Positions 42,255 through 53,772 of a stretch of DNA of 64,000 nt are shown piece after piece. Positions within the stretch are counted from its first letter, which is position 1. Each line of letters begins with the position of its first letter. The stretch is from Takakia lepidozioides (Eukaryota > Streptophyta > Takakiopsida > Takakiales > Takakiaceae). The stretch spans positions 56,730,001 to 56,794,000 of the forward strand of contig CM060733.1 in the NCBI GenBank assembly GCA_030704615.1, in the 5' to 3' direction. The notes below the pieces were generated by a model. The model saw only the letters and a list, made by a program, of their open reading frames with translations, ran no database searches and was not told where the DNA came from. Position numbers and translations under genes: made by a program.

Positions 42255-42324
42255 TCGAAGTGTGTTACTTTGTGGCTCATGGGTGAGCCATGCCCGCTCA
42301 TGAGCTCATGGAATAGCAACCCCC
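42255..42324. repeat. A2 right TIR
   Basis: CTCATG-type repeats end in GGAATAGCAACCCCC; inverse of the left end. The 9-bp duplication follows at 42325-42333. Confidence 0.8.
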
Positions 42325-42333
42325 AAGAACAGA
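42325..42333. other. Right 9-bp target-site duplication of A2
   Basis: AAGAACAGA, identical to 28731-28739. Confidence 0.85.
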
Positions 42334-42680
42334 GACAGGGAAAAAGGGCGAAGAGTGCAGATGGAAAGGTCGCAAGAGGGGTGACTGAGGAGACACGACA
42401 AAAGAAGATGAAACGACGATGATGCACAACTTGGGTCCGAAAGGGTTGGACGAAAGTGTCTCCTCGTGGACTTTGCGTCATTACGAAATTTGAATCGTTC
42501 AGGGTACGCCTGCCATCCGAAAACCAAACATCATTATCCAACGGTGAGGCCGCGCCGCCTCATGCCGCGCCGCCTCATGCCACTTCAGTCAGATAGAGTG
42601 CAGACATGTGCCGCAATTCCGTTGCTCCACGTGTTCACATTTCAAGGCATTTCCGTCCCAGCGTCTGATGAGTTGGAGTG
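42334..42680 (-). promoter_or_regulatory. 5' end of gene B (displaced by A2)
   Basis: Removing A2 and one TSD joins this segment to 28730. The minus-strand frame then reads PFFPVSVLLMLEPE, comparable to LFPFWLGLMPPE of gene C exon 1 at 56500. It probably holds the 5' leader and promoter of gene B. It abuts the family B array, so that array would lie directly upstream of the gene. Confidence 0.5.
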
Positions 42681-42684
42681 AAAA

Positions 42685-44535
42685 TGCGAATGCGGCGCCG
42701 CATTTCCGTTAAGTACCATCACGAAGCTACACATCCGTACTTGTTGGAAGAAAATGCGGCACCCCATTTCCGTTCCACCTTCACATACCTTAGTTGTTGA
42801 ACGGAAATACGGTGCCGCATTTCCATCCCACAGCTCCATGTATGAGATACAAAAGGGAAATGCGGCGCCGCATTTCCGTTCTGGAATGTCGAAAGGTGCG
42901 ATTCGGACGGAAATGCGGCAGAGCATTTCAGTTCCCGTGGTTCATGATTTTCAATCTGAACGGAAATGCGGTACCGCATTTCCGTTCCCCCTTCACATAC
43001 CTTAGTTGTTGAACAGAAATAGGGTGCCGCATTTCCGTCCCACAGCTCCATGTGTGAGATACAAAAGGGAAATGCGGCGCCGCATTTCCGTTCTGGAATG
43101 TCAAAAGGTGCGATTCGGACGGAAATGCGGCACAACATTAACGGAAATGCGGTACCGCATTTCCGTTCCCCCTTCACATACCTTAGTTGATGAACGGAAA
43201 TGCCGTGCCACATTTGCGTTCGGGAAAGTATAGAGGTCTCACCTGAACGGAAATGCGGTGCCGCATTTCCGGTCTGGAAAGTTTGAAGGTCTCACATGGA
43301 TGTAAATGCGGCACCACATTTCCGTCCCACAGCTCCAGGCCTCATATACAAAACGGAAATGCGGCGCCGCATTTCCGTTCTAGAATGTCGGAAGGTGCGA
43401 CTCGGACGGAAATGCGGTGCCGCATTTCTGTTCCCGTTGTTCACGATTTTCAGTCAGAACGGAAATGCGGTAGCGCATTTCCGTTCTGTAGAGTATTAAG
43501 GTCTGACCGTGGCGGAAATGCGGTGCCACATTTTCGTTCCACAGCTCCATGCCTCACATAAAAAACGGAAATGCGGCGCCGCATTTCCGTTTTGGAATGT
43601 CGGAAGGTGCGGCTCCGACGGAAATGAGGTACCGCATTTCAGTTCCGATGTTTCACGATTTTTCATCGGAACGGAAATGCGGTGCCGCATTTCCGTTCTG
43701 TTGAGTAGGAAGGTCTCACCCGGGCGGAAATGTGGTGCCGCATTTCCGTTTTGGAATGTCGGGAGGTGCGACTCGGATAGAAATGCGCTGCCGCATTTCT
43801 GTTCCGATTGTTCACGATTTTCAGTCAGAACGGAAATGCGGTACCGCATTTCCGTTCTGGATAGTATGAATGTCTCAAGCGATCGGAATTGCGTTGTCTC
43901 AAGCGGTCGGAATTGCACTCGGCTCCATGCATCAGATACAAAACGGAAATGCGTCGCCGCATTTCCGTTCTGGAATGTCGGAAAGTGCGTCTCGGACGGA
44001 AATGCGGTGCCGCATTTCTGTTCCCGTTGTTCATAATTCTCAATCAGAACGGAAATGCGGCACCGCATTTCCGTTCCACCTTCACATACCGTGCTTGCTG
44101 GATGGAAATGCGTTACCGCATTTCCGTTCTGGAGAGTATGAATGTCTTGTGAGGACGGAAATGCGGTGCAGCATTTCTATCCCTCAAGCTCCATGCGTCA
44201 GATATAAAACGGAAATGCAGCGCCGTAATTCTGTTGTGGTATGTCGGAAGGTGGCGGTGCCGCATTTCTGTTCCCGTTGTTCATAATTCTCAATCAGAAC
44301 GGAAATGCGGTACCGCATTTCCGTTCCACCTTCACATACCGTGCTTGCTGGAGGGAAATGCGTTACCGCATTTCCGTTCTGGAGAGTATAAAGGTTTCCC
44401 CCGGACGGAAACTCGGTGCCGCACTTCCGTCGCTCTGGTGCATGACAAAGATGCAATACGGAAATGCGGCGCCGTATTTCCGTCAAGCAGCAATCAAAAG
44501 AATCACTCCGGACGGAAATCTGGAACCTCATTTCT
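42685..44535. repeat. Palindrome array, family B motif, 53-bp period (right array)
   Basis: I count 35 sites of AAATGCGGTGCCGCATTT type between cores 42694 and 44522. Of 34 steps, 26 are exactly 53 bp and four are 52 or 54; the exceptions are 64, 22, 113 and 37. The ~31-bp spacers belong to about five recurring types (for example those containing CACAGCTCCATG, GGAATGTCGGAAGGTGCG, GTTGTTCACGATTTTCAGTC, CCTTCACATACC, AGTATGAAGGTCTCAC) in a repeating order, giving a higher-order repeat. Centres vary among GGCGCC, GGTGCC, GGCACC and GGTACC. It lies between divergent gene B and transposase B. Confidence 0.93.
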
Positions 44536-44991
44536 GTATGCTGAACCTGAATGGGTTGCATTGTTCCGAAACAACACAATTGCGGCCAGTCTTGATGAGC
44601 ACAACTTGGTTGTCTGACCGTTTTTAACTAATAGTACTGGCACTTGTCAGTGCGAACGTTCCTGTCTGCACCGAGAATACTGCTGGATCCACCCTCAAGA
44701 GAAACTGTCAGGAGATGTTATTTCGTCGCCGAATCGGCCATCATTGTCATACTTATTGGCTATGGAATCACACCTCCCACCTTCATGCATGTAGCTTAAA
44801 ACAATACTTTCCACTTCAATGTGCGACTTCCTATCGTCGATGGACTCCGCATGGTGCCTGTGAGCCTCGCTATATTGAACCTCGCACTTGCCAACTTTGT
44901 GCGGTGTTCGATGGCTCTGAATTCCTACGCTATAGTTTGCTGTCCTCCGCAACTTGGGAGAGCCTGGATCCCAAACAAGTGACGACTTTGC

Positions 44992-47900
44992 AGAGTGACT
45001 GAAACTTACCTTTGTTCCAAATTCAAGCTCAAACCGGGCACAGTTTATTTGGAAGAAGAAAAGAAGGATGTTCCTGGACAGGTTGACGAGACCATTGTCG
45101 TGCTAGGTAACGACGGAGGTTGCGGAATCGAATGGCACGTACCCCCATCAGACACCATCTTGTACCGAGCTGTGGGAATGCCCATTCCCTTTCCGAATCA
45201 GTCGCTGCCCACACCATCCACAAAGGAGTCCGGAAACCGACAGGCGGCCACTGCCAACAGAGAGGTATGCAACGATAATCATTCCTGACCTGGACCGTCA
45301 AGACCCTCCATAGCTTCTCGTGTGGACGTATTCGACATTTTTCGACGATGAAGATGAGTGCATTGAGGTCCCCATGTCCTCCACACGGTCGTTCAAATCC
45401 GACATGGACGTCTCTGCAGGTGCTACGCATGTACCCTCGAGCATAATTCCAACCCGGTCCATTGTGCAGCTCCTACGGCAACATCACCTCGATGGTTCTC
45501 GCTCCGAGCTAGCTGCTCTCGACTATGCCAAATTTCCGGTTAGGAAGGTAACGTATCTGCCTCCCAAAGTCGATGGCAATGTCATCTTTGAGTTTCCACC
45601 TGTTACTTCCTCAAACAAAGCCTCAGGGATGTTAACAGACATGGATCGAAAGCATGACGGACACCCCTGGTGTGTGACGAAGACCAGTAGCACGAAAATT
45701 GCTGATGGTGTTCGTGTACGATACGTCCTCTGTGCGGGGAAGCTGAGGTACCTCAATCCCGCCTGCTTCCACTTTCTTTCCAAAGGAGGGCGGAGAAACG
45801 AGACGGATTGGACTGGCACAACGCATCATCCATTCATTGTCTCCAGCCAAGCTCCTGCGGGTACTTTCAAGTGCGCTCATTGCAAAGAACCACCGACGTG
45901 CATGTCCATGTGCAGAGCCAAGCAATATTACGTTATCCATTTGCTCCCGGACTTGACTAGAGCTTGCATACACGTTGGGGTCCACTGCCACCCCTTGGCG
46001 AGAGGCAACATGCGTGAGGCTGTGCAGGAAGCACACGACATCATAAAAGAGGAGGTGAAATTGAGCCCCGGAGCCAGACCAAAGCAGATTCAGCTGAAGG
46101 CAGCCCACAAGATTGCTCTTGGCAAAATCATGTTTGAAGATGGTTCAGACCGAGTGCCCTTGAACGAAGAGGAGATGCTTGACCTGTTGGAGTCCGTCTC
46201 GCACGTTTGTAGTCCGAATGTGCGGAATCACATCGTATCTTGCAAGCAGGAGTTCGGCCGGGGGTCGGACATGCACTCAATCCTGGAGGTGAAACGAATG
46301 ACTGGATATGACTACATCCAAGGTAGCAGGTTTCCAGGGCAAGGCAGCGAATCCGATCGTTGTTACATTTTTAAAATGTCGACGTGTGGGCCTGGGAGTG
46401 GAGTCGACTTGGTCACTCGCATGACAACTGGAAACTTGTCGAATGCTTGGGTGATGTTTGATCACATCAAGCGAATTACAAACCATCAGTGGGTGACTAT
46501 GGGTGCGCATGTTTATGACTATCACTCCAAGAGGCTCATGACGATTGCAATCTGCGAGATGAAAGGGGAGGACACACAGTCGGAGATGCATCTGTGGGAG
46601 GGCATAAACGAGCAGATGGCAAGGCCGGGATTGCCAGAGCCCAATTTCAGGGGATTCATGGCAGACAACGCTCAGGCCAACTGGGCAGCGGTGCGGCGTG
46701 TGTACGGTGAGGACCCCAATGTTCCAATGGAGGGGAAAGAGAGATCCTGTGGATTCCATTGGATGCAGAGTCTATCCCACTACACTACCAAATTTGTTGC
46801 TAGCTCATTCCAGGCTGAACACCGTGTCCTTTGTACGGCGTGGAAGGATGCACCTACATTTGATGACGCGGAGGTTAAGTTTGCTATCATCGAGGCTTGG
46901 TGGAACACGTCAGGTGCAGTGGAGACAACCAATCTGGGAGCCTTGCACAACTGGTTGGGGTGGTGGCATTTCCGGTATCGACAGTTCGGACAGTACATGC
47001 GGGAGGTATGATGCTGTCATTTTCGTGCAATTGTCTTTTTATTACGGACCTTTCCATTGGTTCCTCACCATTGTCTGTGTCCTTGTAGGAGCGGTGCTTG
47101 GATTCCGACACGGACATGCCGAACACGAATATGGCAGAATCAGTGCACTCCTCCTGGCGAGCGTCTTCTGCCGCACATCTGGTGGACGTAGTGACGGCCA
47201 CAACGGAGGACATCGACAGAGCAATCATGCAGCAAGCCACGTACTACAAGTTCCTGAGCGGGAAACAATGGGGCTTTGGGCCGGACAGGGAGGAATTGTT
47301 GGTACGAACAGCTTCGAGGTCGAAGAATCCACTGAAATGGGCGACAACATTGCGAGAGAAGATCAAATGGACGCCTTTGCACCGCAGAGGTGAGCACCTA
47401 GAGGGGGACGTCCGTACTCGCCCTGTGAGGCGGAGGATTGAAGAGGAACCCGGGTGCGAAGAGGATTCCTGGAGATCCAACAGGAACATTCGGACAGCAC
47501 CTCGAGGGCCCGTCATGTTGCCGCACAATGTGTCTTCCAGCAGTGGAAGCCCAAGAAATTCCAGATCGCCATCGCCTTCAAGCGGGGATTCCGTGCGAGA
47601 AATTCCCACTACTCGCTTGCCCCAGATTCCACCCCCTATTATGCAGTATGGCCAAGCCATTGTGGAGACGACTGTGTTTGCGTCACAGTGGAGAATTGCT
47701 CGCACAAAGCCGTTGTTTCGAGGCAGGTGTTCCGTAATTCGAGTGGATACACGGCAATGTTGTTTAGAGATGATAAGGAGGAATCTAGATGGTGTTGTCC
47801 CTGCTCCTACTTTTACAAGAAGATTTGTCCATGCAAAGTTTGCGGAGGCGACAACCACCCAGTTCTGGTTCTGCATGCACGACATTATGACTTGCGTGTA

Positions 47901-48424
47901 TGGAAAGCCCAAGTACGGCATACAAACAATGCCAGAGGCTCCCCCGGTGTGGCCGGTGGAACCAGGCTGTGATCTGAGTCAGGTTGAGGCCGACGCCCTT
48001 ACCGCCGCAGGATTTCGGATGGTGCAGCGCACTGACGTCCCCAGACAACCATTTTCGCTTCCACAGCCTCCACCACCGACCCCTGTGAGAGCAAGAACAA
48101 TGGGACCCGATAGCTCTAAGCATCCTACACACCGTTGGGGGAAACCGAAGAGGCGGCGACCTCCCTCAAAAGTGAACGAGATAAGGATGGGGAATGCACT
48201 TCGGATGAACTATACACAGAGCTCGACAGAAGTGCCCCCACCAGGCTTCGGGCGTGTGTATTAGATAGCCACAACAGGCTTAGCTGTTTGCAATGAGGTG
48301 TACACCATCACCATTTCAGAATTACCCACCTACAATTGCACTGACTTTCAGATCATGGTGAACAAGGGGGCATCATACTGCCCTTGCAAGCATCTGTACT
48401 ACGTGTACCTAAAGAGACTCCGAT
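44992..48424 (+). CDS. MULE-like transposase, family B (best preserved)
   Basis: First visible exon from about 44992 (YLCSKFKLKPGTVYLEEEKK). The main frame 45320-47011 has Cys/His residues (CAHCKEPPTCMSMC), then the probable catalytic region: VMFDHIKRITNHQWVTMGAH (first Asp), FMADNAQANWAAVRRVYG (second Asp), CGFHWMQSLSHY. After the intron 47012-47088 (GTATGA...TTGTAG) comes NTNMAESVHSSWRAS, whose Glu fits the third residue. The second frame (47098-48264) continues to a basic region, a stop at 48262-48264 (RVY-stop), then in frame the SWIM finger CTDFQ...CPCKHLYYVYLK. DDE order, the SWIM finger and the 9-bp TSD of the related element support Mutator affinity. It is cut at about 48424 by gene C. 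Confidence 0.7.
47012..47088 (+). other. Transposase B intron
   Basis: GGAG|GTATGATGC ... CCTTGTAG|GAGCG. The family C copy has an intron at the same codon (60808-60891, GTGAGT...GTGCAG), which confirms it. Confidence 0.75.
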
Positions 48425-48998
48425 GTAAAACACCTCCTAATGGACACCGAAGCAAGCCGAGCAGCATAAGTAGGAAGGATGTACTCCCTTTCTGGACTAG
48501 GCATGAAATCCCCCCTGGCAAAAAAAGGCACGTTCCTCCTGCCCATGAACTCCGGTGTAGACGTCCTTCCGGCAGTACTTGGCATCCTACAGTAAGAACA
48601 AATCCACTTCAAGAATGTCAATACCAGCACAACCAGAAAGGGTTTTCAATGAAATAAGAGAGCGGAGGGAGGTGCCTCACGAAATCTGGAGGCAACTTAC
48701 AATGCCACCACTCACTCATAAACCGGGGGCTCCTCGGCCTCGATCCCAACTTCCTCCCCCTGCTCCTTCTCGGATTTTTCCTCATCCTCCGAGGATGCCT
48801 CTTCCTCTTTCGGCAGACGTTCAGCCGCTGCAAGTTCCGAGTTGTGGAGGGCAGTATCTGGCTCGAAGGCGAACACATGCCTGTCGGACAACGTCCCTAC
48901 CCACATTGAAGCACCTGAGGAACAAAGCGGGCGGTTAATAGCTTGCGGCATGCAATTGCAATCGGACCAGGGGACAAACTGAGCACGTGAAGGCTTAC

Positions 48999-50470
48999 CC
49001 GTGCCGCATGTGAGGTCCAGAATCCGCCCTTGGACATCCGAGCACGTCTCCATGAGGGTTTGGATGAAACAGGGCTCCGGGTCCGGCTGTACCGCCACGG
49101 TTTGCCTGTCTTTGTGTCCTTCGGCATACTGGAGTGGGGCACATAGTTGTAGAGGACATCGTAGGTTACAGGGTCCACAGCGGCATCAACAAGACGACCG
49201 TCATTGCGGAATTTGAACGTAGACCCTCTCTTCACAAAGCAATATGCCTCAAACACCAATGTCTACACATCCAACAAAGAAGGGATCAACTCCAGGGTCT
49301 ACTTAACATACACCACAATATGAAGTGAATGCAATAGATTGATAACTTACACTTTGGCCCTCTGTTCGCAACCCCTGTGTACTGATGCAGAACCATTTTC
49401 TGAGGAGGACCGGGGTGACACTTTTCGGTGTCCACCTTGCCACCGCATTCTCTGTGGTCTTCCCTCTCGTGGCAAGGACAACCACACATCCACCGTCATC
49501 CAAAAGCATCCCCGCCAGCCCAAACCCGGCTTTCCAGTAGTCCTCAGTAAACCTGTTCCAGGTGGGCACACCATATAGGCCCTCCAGCAGCTCCCCATCT
49601 GGAATGTCGAGGAGAATCATGTCGCAAGCTCTCTCCACCTCAACCCCCCCCCCCCCGAGTGCTCTTGCAATTCGTGCTCACAGCCGTGAAGAATTCCATC
49701 ATGGCTTCAAAACCAGGGGTGTCTGTACCGCCAGCCCTCTTCTTGGCTTTCCCCTTCTGCTCCGCCAGAGACTTGCTGTGTGCCACCTTCTTCACCCTGG
49801 CAGCGAGAGCGTCAAGGAAGCTCTCATTGATGCATTGGATGATGGTTGGAGGTTCTAGCTTTGGCCTGTGCGTAAACGTCACCGCCGAATACCGCCGTGT
49901 AGGCTCGCCCTCAAATGCCAACTTCTTGGCAGAGCCAGTCCCACTCCGAACTGACTTGGGAACCCGGACGACCGGTGACTGGGTAGGAGCAACAGCAGTC
50001 GCAAGACCTTGAACAAAGTCGTCGTCCGAGTCACTCTCTTGGGTCCCCTCCTGCGCCTCCTCCGATGCCCCGATGGTTTTCTTCTTTTTGGGTGTTACTG
50101 CACTCACCTGTTTCCTTGTCCTTTTCCTTTGGCCTTTACTCTTCTCATTCAATTTCTCCTGAATTCCTGCCTGAGCAAGCTCTGCCGCTTTCCTGGAGTT
50201 CGCAAGCGCTTTTGCCTCTTTTGCACCCAACGGAGGCAGCGGAGCCCGGTTTCGTCGGAATTCAGCATCCAGCTTCAATTGAAACTTGGATGGGTCGAGC
50301 GAGCCGGGCAGAAGGTCCACATACCAAGGGCAATCACGCAAATGTTCCAGATGCCACTCCTTCACAATATCGTCAGTGTACATGGAGTCAGCCCCAGGGT
50401 TCCTCCATGCCAGGAAGAATGGTGGCTCGAAAGACAGATGATCTTTCTCCAAAAGGGAGAACTTGCAGTA
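48999..50470 (-). pseudogene. Gene C methyltransferase exons
   Basis: 49640-50452 encodes the Lys-rich linker (KGQRKRTRKQ; KKKKTIGASEEAQ), TIIQCINESFLDALAARV and TDTPGFEAMMEFFTAVS. After a frameshift in a run of ten or more C at about 49650 it continues CDMILLDIPDGELLEGLYGV and WNRFTEDYWKAGFGLAGMLL, then DDGGCVVVLATRG. The next exon (48999-49262) ends ILDLTCGTG before donor GTAAGC. Motifs IV and I are in beta-class order; the tetrad is DIPD as in gene B. Confidence 0.6.
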
Positions 50471-50559
50471 CCTGCATTCATGAAAAACACAATGAGGTCC
50501 CTGAAATGCATATTCGGCACCATTTTCCCAGGTTGGGGCGGATGTGAGTGGGCCTAGAA

Positions 50560-51195
50560 ATGGAAAAATGGCGCCGAATTTCGGTTTTCGGTGACTGCCA
50601 CCCTAGGGACTTAGCCCGAAAATGGCCAAGTCCCTGAACGGCAATAGGGCCTAGAAAAAATGGCGCCGAATTTCCAGTTCCAGGCCAGCCAGTCTAGGGA
50701 CTTAGCCCGAAAATTGCCAAGTCCCTGAACGGCAATAGGGCCTAGAACTGGAAAATGGCGCCGAATTTCCAGTTCGGGGCCAGCCAGTCTAGGGACTTAG
50801 CCCGAAAATGGCGAAGTCCCTGAACGGCAATAGGGCCTAGAACTGGAAAATGGCGCCGAATTTCCAGTTCGGGGCCAGCCACCCTAGGGACTTAGCCCGA
50901 AAATGGCGAAGTCCGTGAACGGCAATAGGGCCTGGAACTGGAAAATGGCGCCGAATTTCCAGTTCGGGGCCAGCCACCCTAGGGACTTAGCCCGAAAATG
51001 GCGAAGTCCGTGAACGGCAATAGGGCCTAGAACTGGAAAATGGCGCCGAATTTCCAGTTCAGGGCCAGCCAGTCTAGGGACTTAGCCCGAAAATGGCCAA
51101 GTCCCTGAACGGCAATAGGGCCTAGAACTGGAAAATGGCGTCGAATTTCCAGTTCAGGGCCAGCCAGTCTAGGGACTTAGCCCGAAAATGGCACC
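50560..51195. repeat. 95-bp tandem array inside a gene C intron
   Basis: Seven units with cores at 50570, 50662, 50757, 50852, 50947, 51042 and 51137; steps 92, then five of 95. Each holds AAAATGGCGCCGAATTT and a CTAGGGACTTAGCCCGAAAA segment. Units are 95% or more identical by eye, so the array is young. It begins immediately after the coding segment ending DYVTR. Confidence 0.9.
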
Positions 51196-51586
51196 TCGTC
51201 ACATAGTCACGTAGGCTCTCTGCTGCAGGAGATATCTCCATCTTGAACTGATGTGCTTGTGTGTCCAGCTGCTCTTGCGCATTCGTCGTCACCTGTGGAG
51301 ATTCTCCATCAGATTGCTTTCCTGAAAAAATACAATGAATCCACCCCCTACTAGAGTAGAAGCCCCAAACGAAGCGTGGGGAAGTACCTGAAACCACCAT
51401 GTCATGCGGTTCATCCACATGTCGAATGTGGGGTCAGAGAGTTTGTCCGGTTTGGGGAAGCTCCACATGTCCCTGGTACTTTGGGAACCATTCCAGATTT
51501 GGAGCCACCGGGTCTGTCCAACCACCCAGCATATTCGTAAGCGCCAAACACCACAAAAAGCCACCACAATTTGGTTAAGAATGTAT

Positions 51587-53772
51587 TGTAGTGTGAAAAG
51601 AAGGGGCGTGAATCCCCTTCTGTATAATTCTAATTGTGCTCCCCTCCATTGATTGCGGAGCAAGAGGAAAGAAGCGTTCTTTCTAATCTGTCCAACTGTC
51701 GTCACTTGGCTGTGGGTTTCCCTCAGCCCCTCCGTGATCAGAGTTCAAGCAATCCTCATCCACGCCGCAGCGGAAGGGAAGACATGGATGGGGAGTCAAT
51801 TTGTTGTTCGCTCTTGGTTCTACCTTTTACTCAACATCCCCTATCAGCAGGTACAGCACCAGCTATGCTGGTGCGATGTATTCAGTGATGCAAATCAGCC
51901 CAATGGCAGCGGTAAACACGATCCTTTATGTGAAGCCCACTTGAGCAGTGACAGGTCGGAAATCCCCTTTTTGTAGTGGTGACACAGATTTAGGAGGAGG
52001 CAGCTCAGATCTTCATGGTCTGCAGGGGCACTGGTTTCTTTCAGGTTTTCTTCATCTCATCTCCCCAAATTGGCCAAACCCCCCCCCCAACAGCCCTTTT
52101 GAATTGCAGCTCTCTCCTTACCCAAATCCCATTTTTCACTCTCTCTCTCTTTCTTTTCCCTTTTTGTCTGTTTCACTATCTCTGTCTATGTCCCCAAGTT
52201 CCCCACTATTTCACAGCAGCAGATCTGTCATGTAATGTGAATGCACACGCTGCTAGGCATCCAGTGCGGCCAGCCTTGAAGTCATCCTCGGTCTCTCAAG
52301 ACACAACCATCCCATCCATCAGTCTCTCTCTCTTTATCTCTCTCTTGTCCCTTTTTCCAATGACCCATCACTCAAACAGCTCTCATCTCTTCTGTCAGAC
52401 TTCAACCCAAATACCCCAACATCCCTCTTTTCCCTTCAACTGTGGAACGCAGTTGTTCAGATCCTGATCCCATAGTGAAATCACCTTATCCTTTCCATGT
52501 TTTTTTGCAACTCCAGCTAACCATCATTGATCTCTCCAAACAAACAAGCCAGATCTACATTGGTTCCAGGTTATCACTACACACGGCAGCATGGTGTCCA
52601 GGTTTATGACACTGAATCAAAATGCAAGAATGAAGACAACAGTGACCATTCTGAATTCAGTGACGCACATGCTCTCTCTTTCTCTCTCTCTTCACTTATT
52701 TCTCTCACTGTCATCACAACATCAGGTGCATCCATCCTTTCCACGTTCTGTTCTGAAGTCCAGAGTCTCCATTCCCATTTCAAAAACTTTTTCTTGTCAC
52801 ATGTCTCTACCTTTTCTCTTCTGCCAAGATGGCAGTCCTAAATCTACCAAAGCAATTTCTAAGTCCTGGCAAAAAGAAGCCTCTGTTCATCGACTTATCT
52901 GTTTTTATCCACTAGTGAAGCGGCGGGTCTGCCTGTCAAGGTGGCACCTTGCCATCGCCCGTCAGCAGCCACTTCAACCCTTTCTCTTTGTCTTGATTCC
53001 AGACCTTATGACGCCATGATGGCTCCCCTTCTTCACTTGGACCATCCTGTGGCCTGACAACCAGATTACGCTATGCAATTCTTCCTCTCGAATTGGCCTG
53101 GTCCTATAACAAGGAGACACAAAGCAGCTAGAAGCTTAATGACAGAGAACCTGAGATACCATACAGCCAGAACTCCACATGCTTTACCTCCCCCCATTGA
53201 TTGTGCCCAGACTCTCTTCCCTGTGCTTTCAGCAGCTGGCCTTTTCCTTGCTTGCTCATCTGCCCATAACTATCATCTTCAAGGCACTGGCGGCAGTGGT
53301 GGTGCGCCGCTTTCCTTACATGCTTCTATCTCTTGGAATTGATCATCACTACGAGAGAGGCGGCACCGCTTCTTTCTACACAGAATACCAAGCAGAGGCG
53401 TCTTAATGCCGCTTCCTAAGCCAAGCAAGATCCCACCGCGCAGGTACAACCTCCTAACACAGGCTGCCCTGCCGACACCACTGCTTGCAACAGCCGCTAC
53501 GAGCCATCCGTCATCTTCCTCTTCGTTTTTCTCAACCCGCGATCTTTTAGGTCAAGAACCAGTGATGAAAACGTTCATCGCATGGATGAAAATGTGTACC
53601 GTCATGACTTAGCCATTTTCTCCTGGCAAAGCATAAGTTCAGTGCGCTCATGAAATTACCTACATGAAGGGATACATCCTTTCTGCAGTTGGGATGACGG
53701 GCACTCCGTCATAGTGATGTAGGTCGTAATGGTAAACATATGTAATGTTCTGTCCCCTGCATTCACACTACA
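51587..53772. repeat. Solo LTR or LTR-like unit R2 (2186 bp)
   Basis: Perfect 11-bp inverted ends TGTAGTGTGAA/TTCACACTACA, flanked by GTAT on both sides (51583-51586 and 53773-53776). Pyrimidine-rich inside (CTCTCT runs 52135-52700), no convincing ORF. A 5' fragment recurs at 17411. The TG...CA ends fit an LTR; a non-autonomous DNA element with 11-bp TIRs is the alternative. It lies in an intron of gene C, seven bases after the exon 4 donor. Confidence 0.7.

Larger units (their letters stand above)
28740..42324. mobile_element. Complete Mutator-like element A2
   Basis: The ends are GAGGTTTACTATTTC (28740) and, on the other strand, GGGGGTTGCTATTCC (42324 inward); 10 of 15 bases match and CATGAG repeats follow on both sides. 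It is flanked by the 9-bp duplication AAGAACAGA. Content: TIR, subterminal palindromes, ParB-like gene (minus), main array, transposase remnant (plus), ORF3 (minus), second array, TIR. Its own length is about 7.2 kb; a 6.4-kb chromovirus accounts for the rest. It inserted in the first coding exon of gene B. It lacks a catalytic transposase domain, so it must have moved with a transposase supplied in trans. Confidence 0.85.

Noticed and set aside
42685-44535. CRISPR array (regular repeats with ~31-bp spacers)
   Set aside because: The spacers recur in about five types, repeats are degenerate palindromes, no cas genes are present, and the context is eukaryotic transposons with spliced genes.
42642-44627. 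Long ORFs rich in NAAPHFR or KCGTAFPF on both strands of the arrays
   Set aside because: They are translations of the palindrome repeats in every frame. Opposite strands give equivalent peptides and there is no independent coding signal.
45523-47921. Minus-strand ORFs opposite transposase B
   Set aside because: Shadows of the plus-strand gene. The plus-strand protein is conserved with family C including intron position, while the minus-strand frames are not.
52015-53019. Ser/Leu/Phe-rich ORFs in the 2.2-kb unit
   Set aside because: They arise from CT-rich tracts, with no domain and no counterpart in the other fragment of this family.
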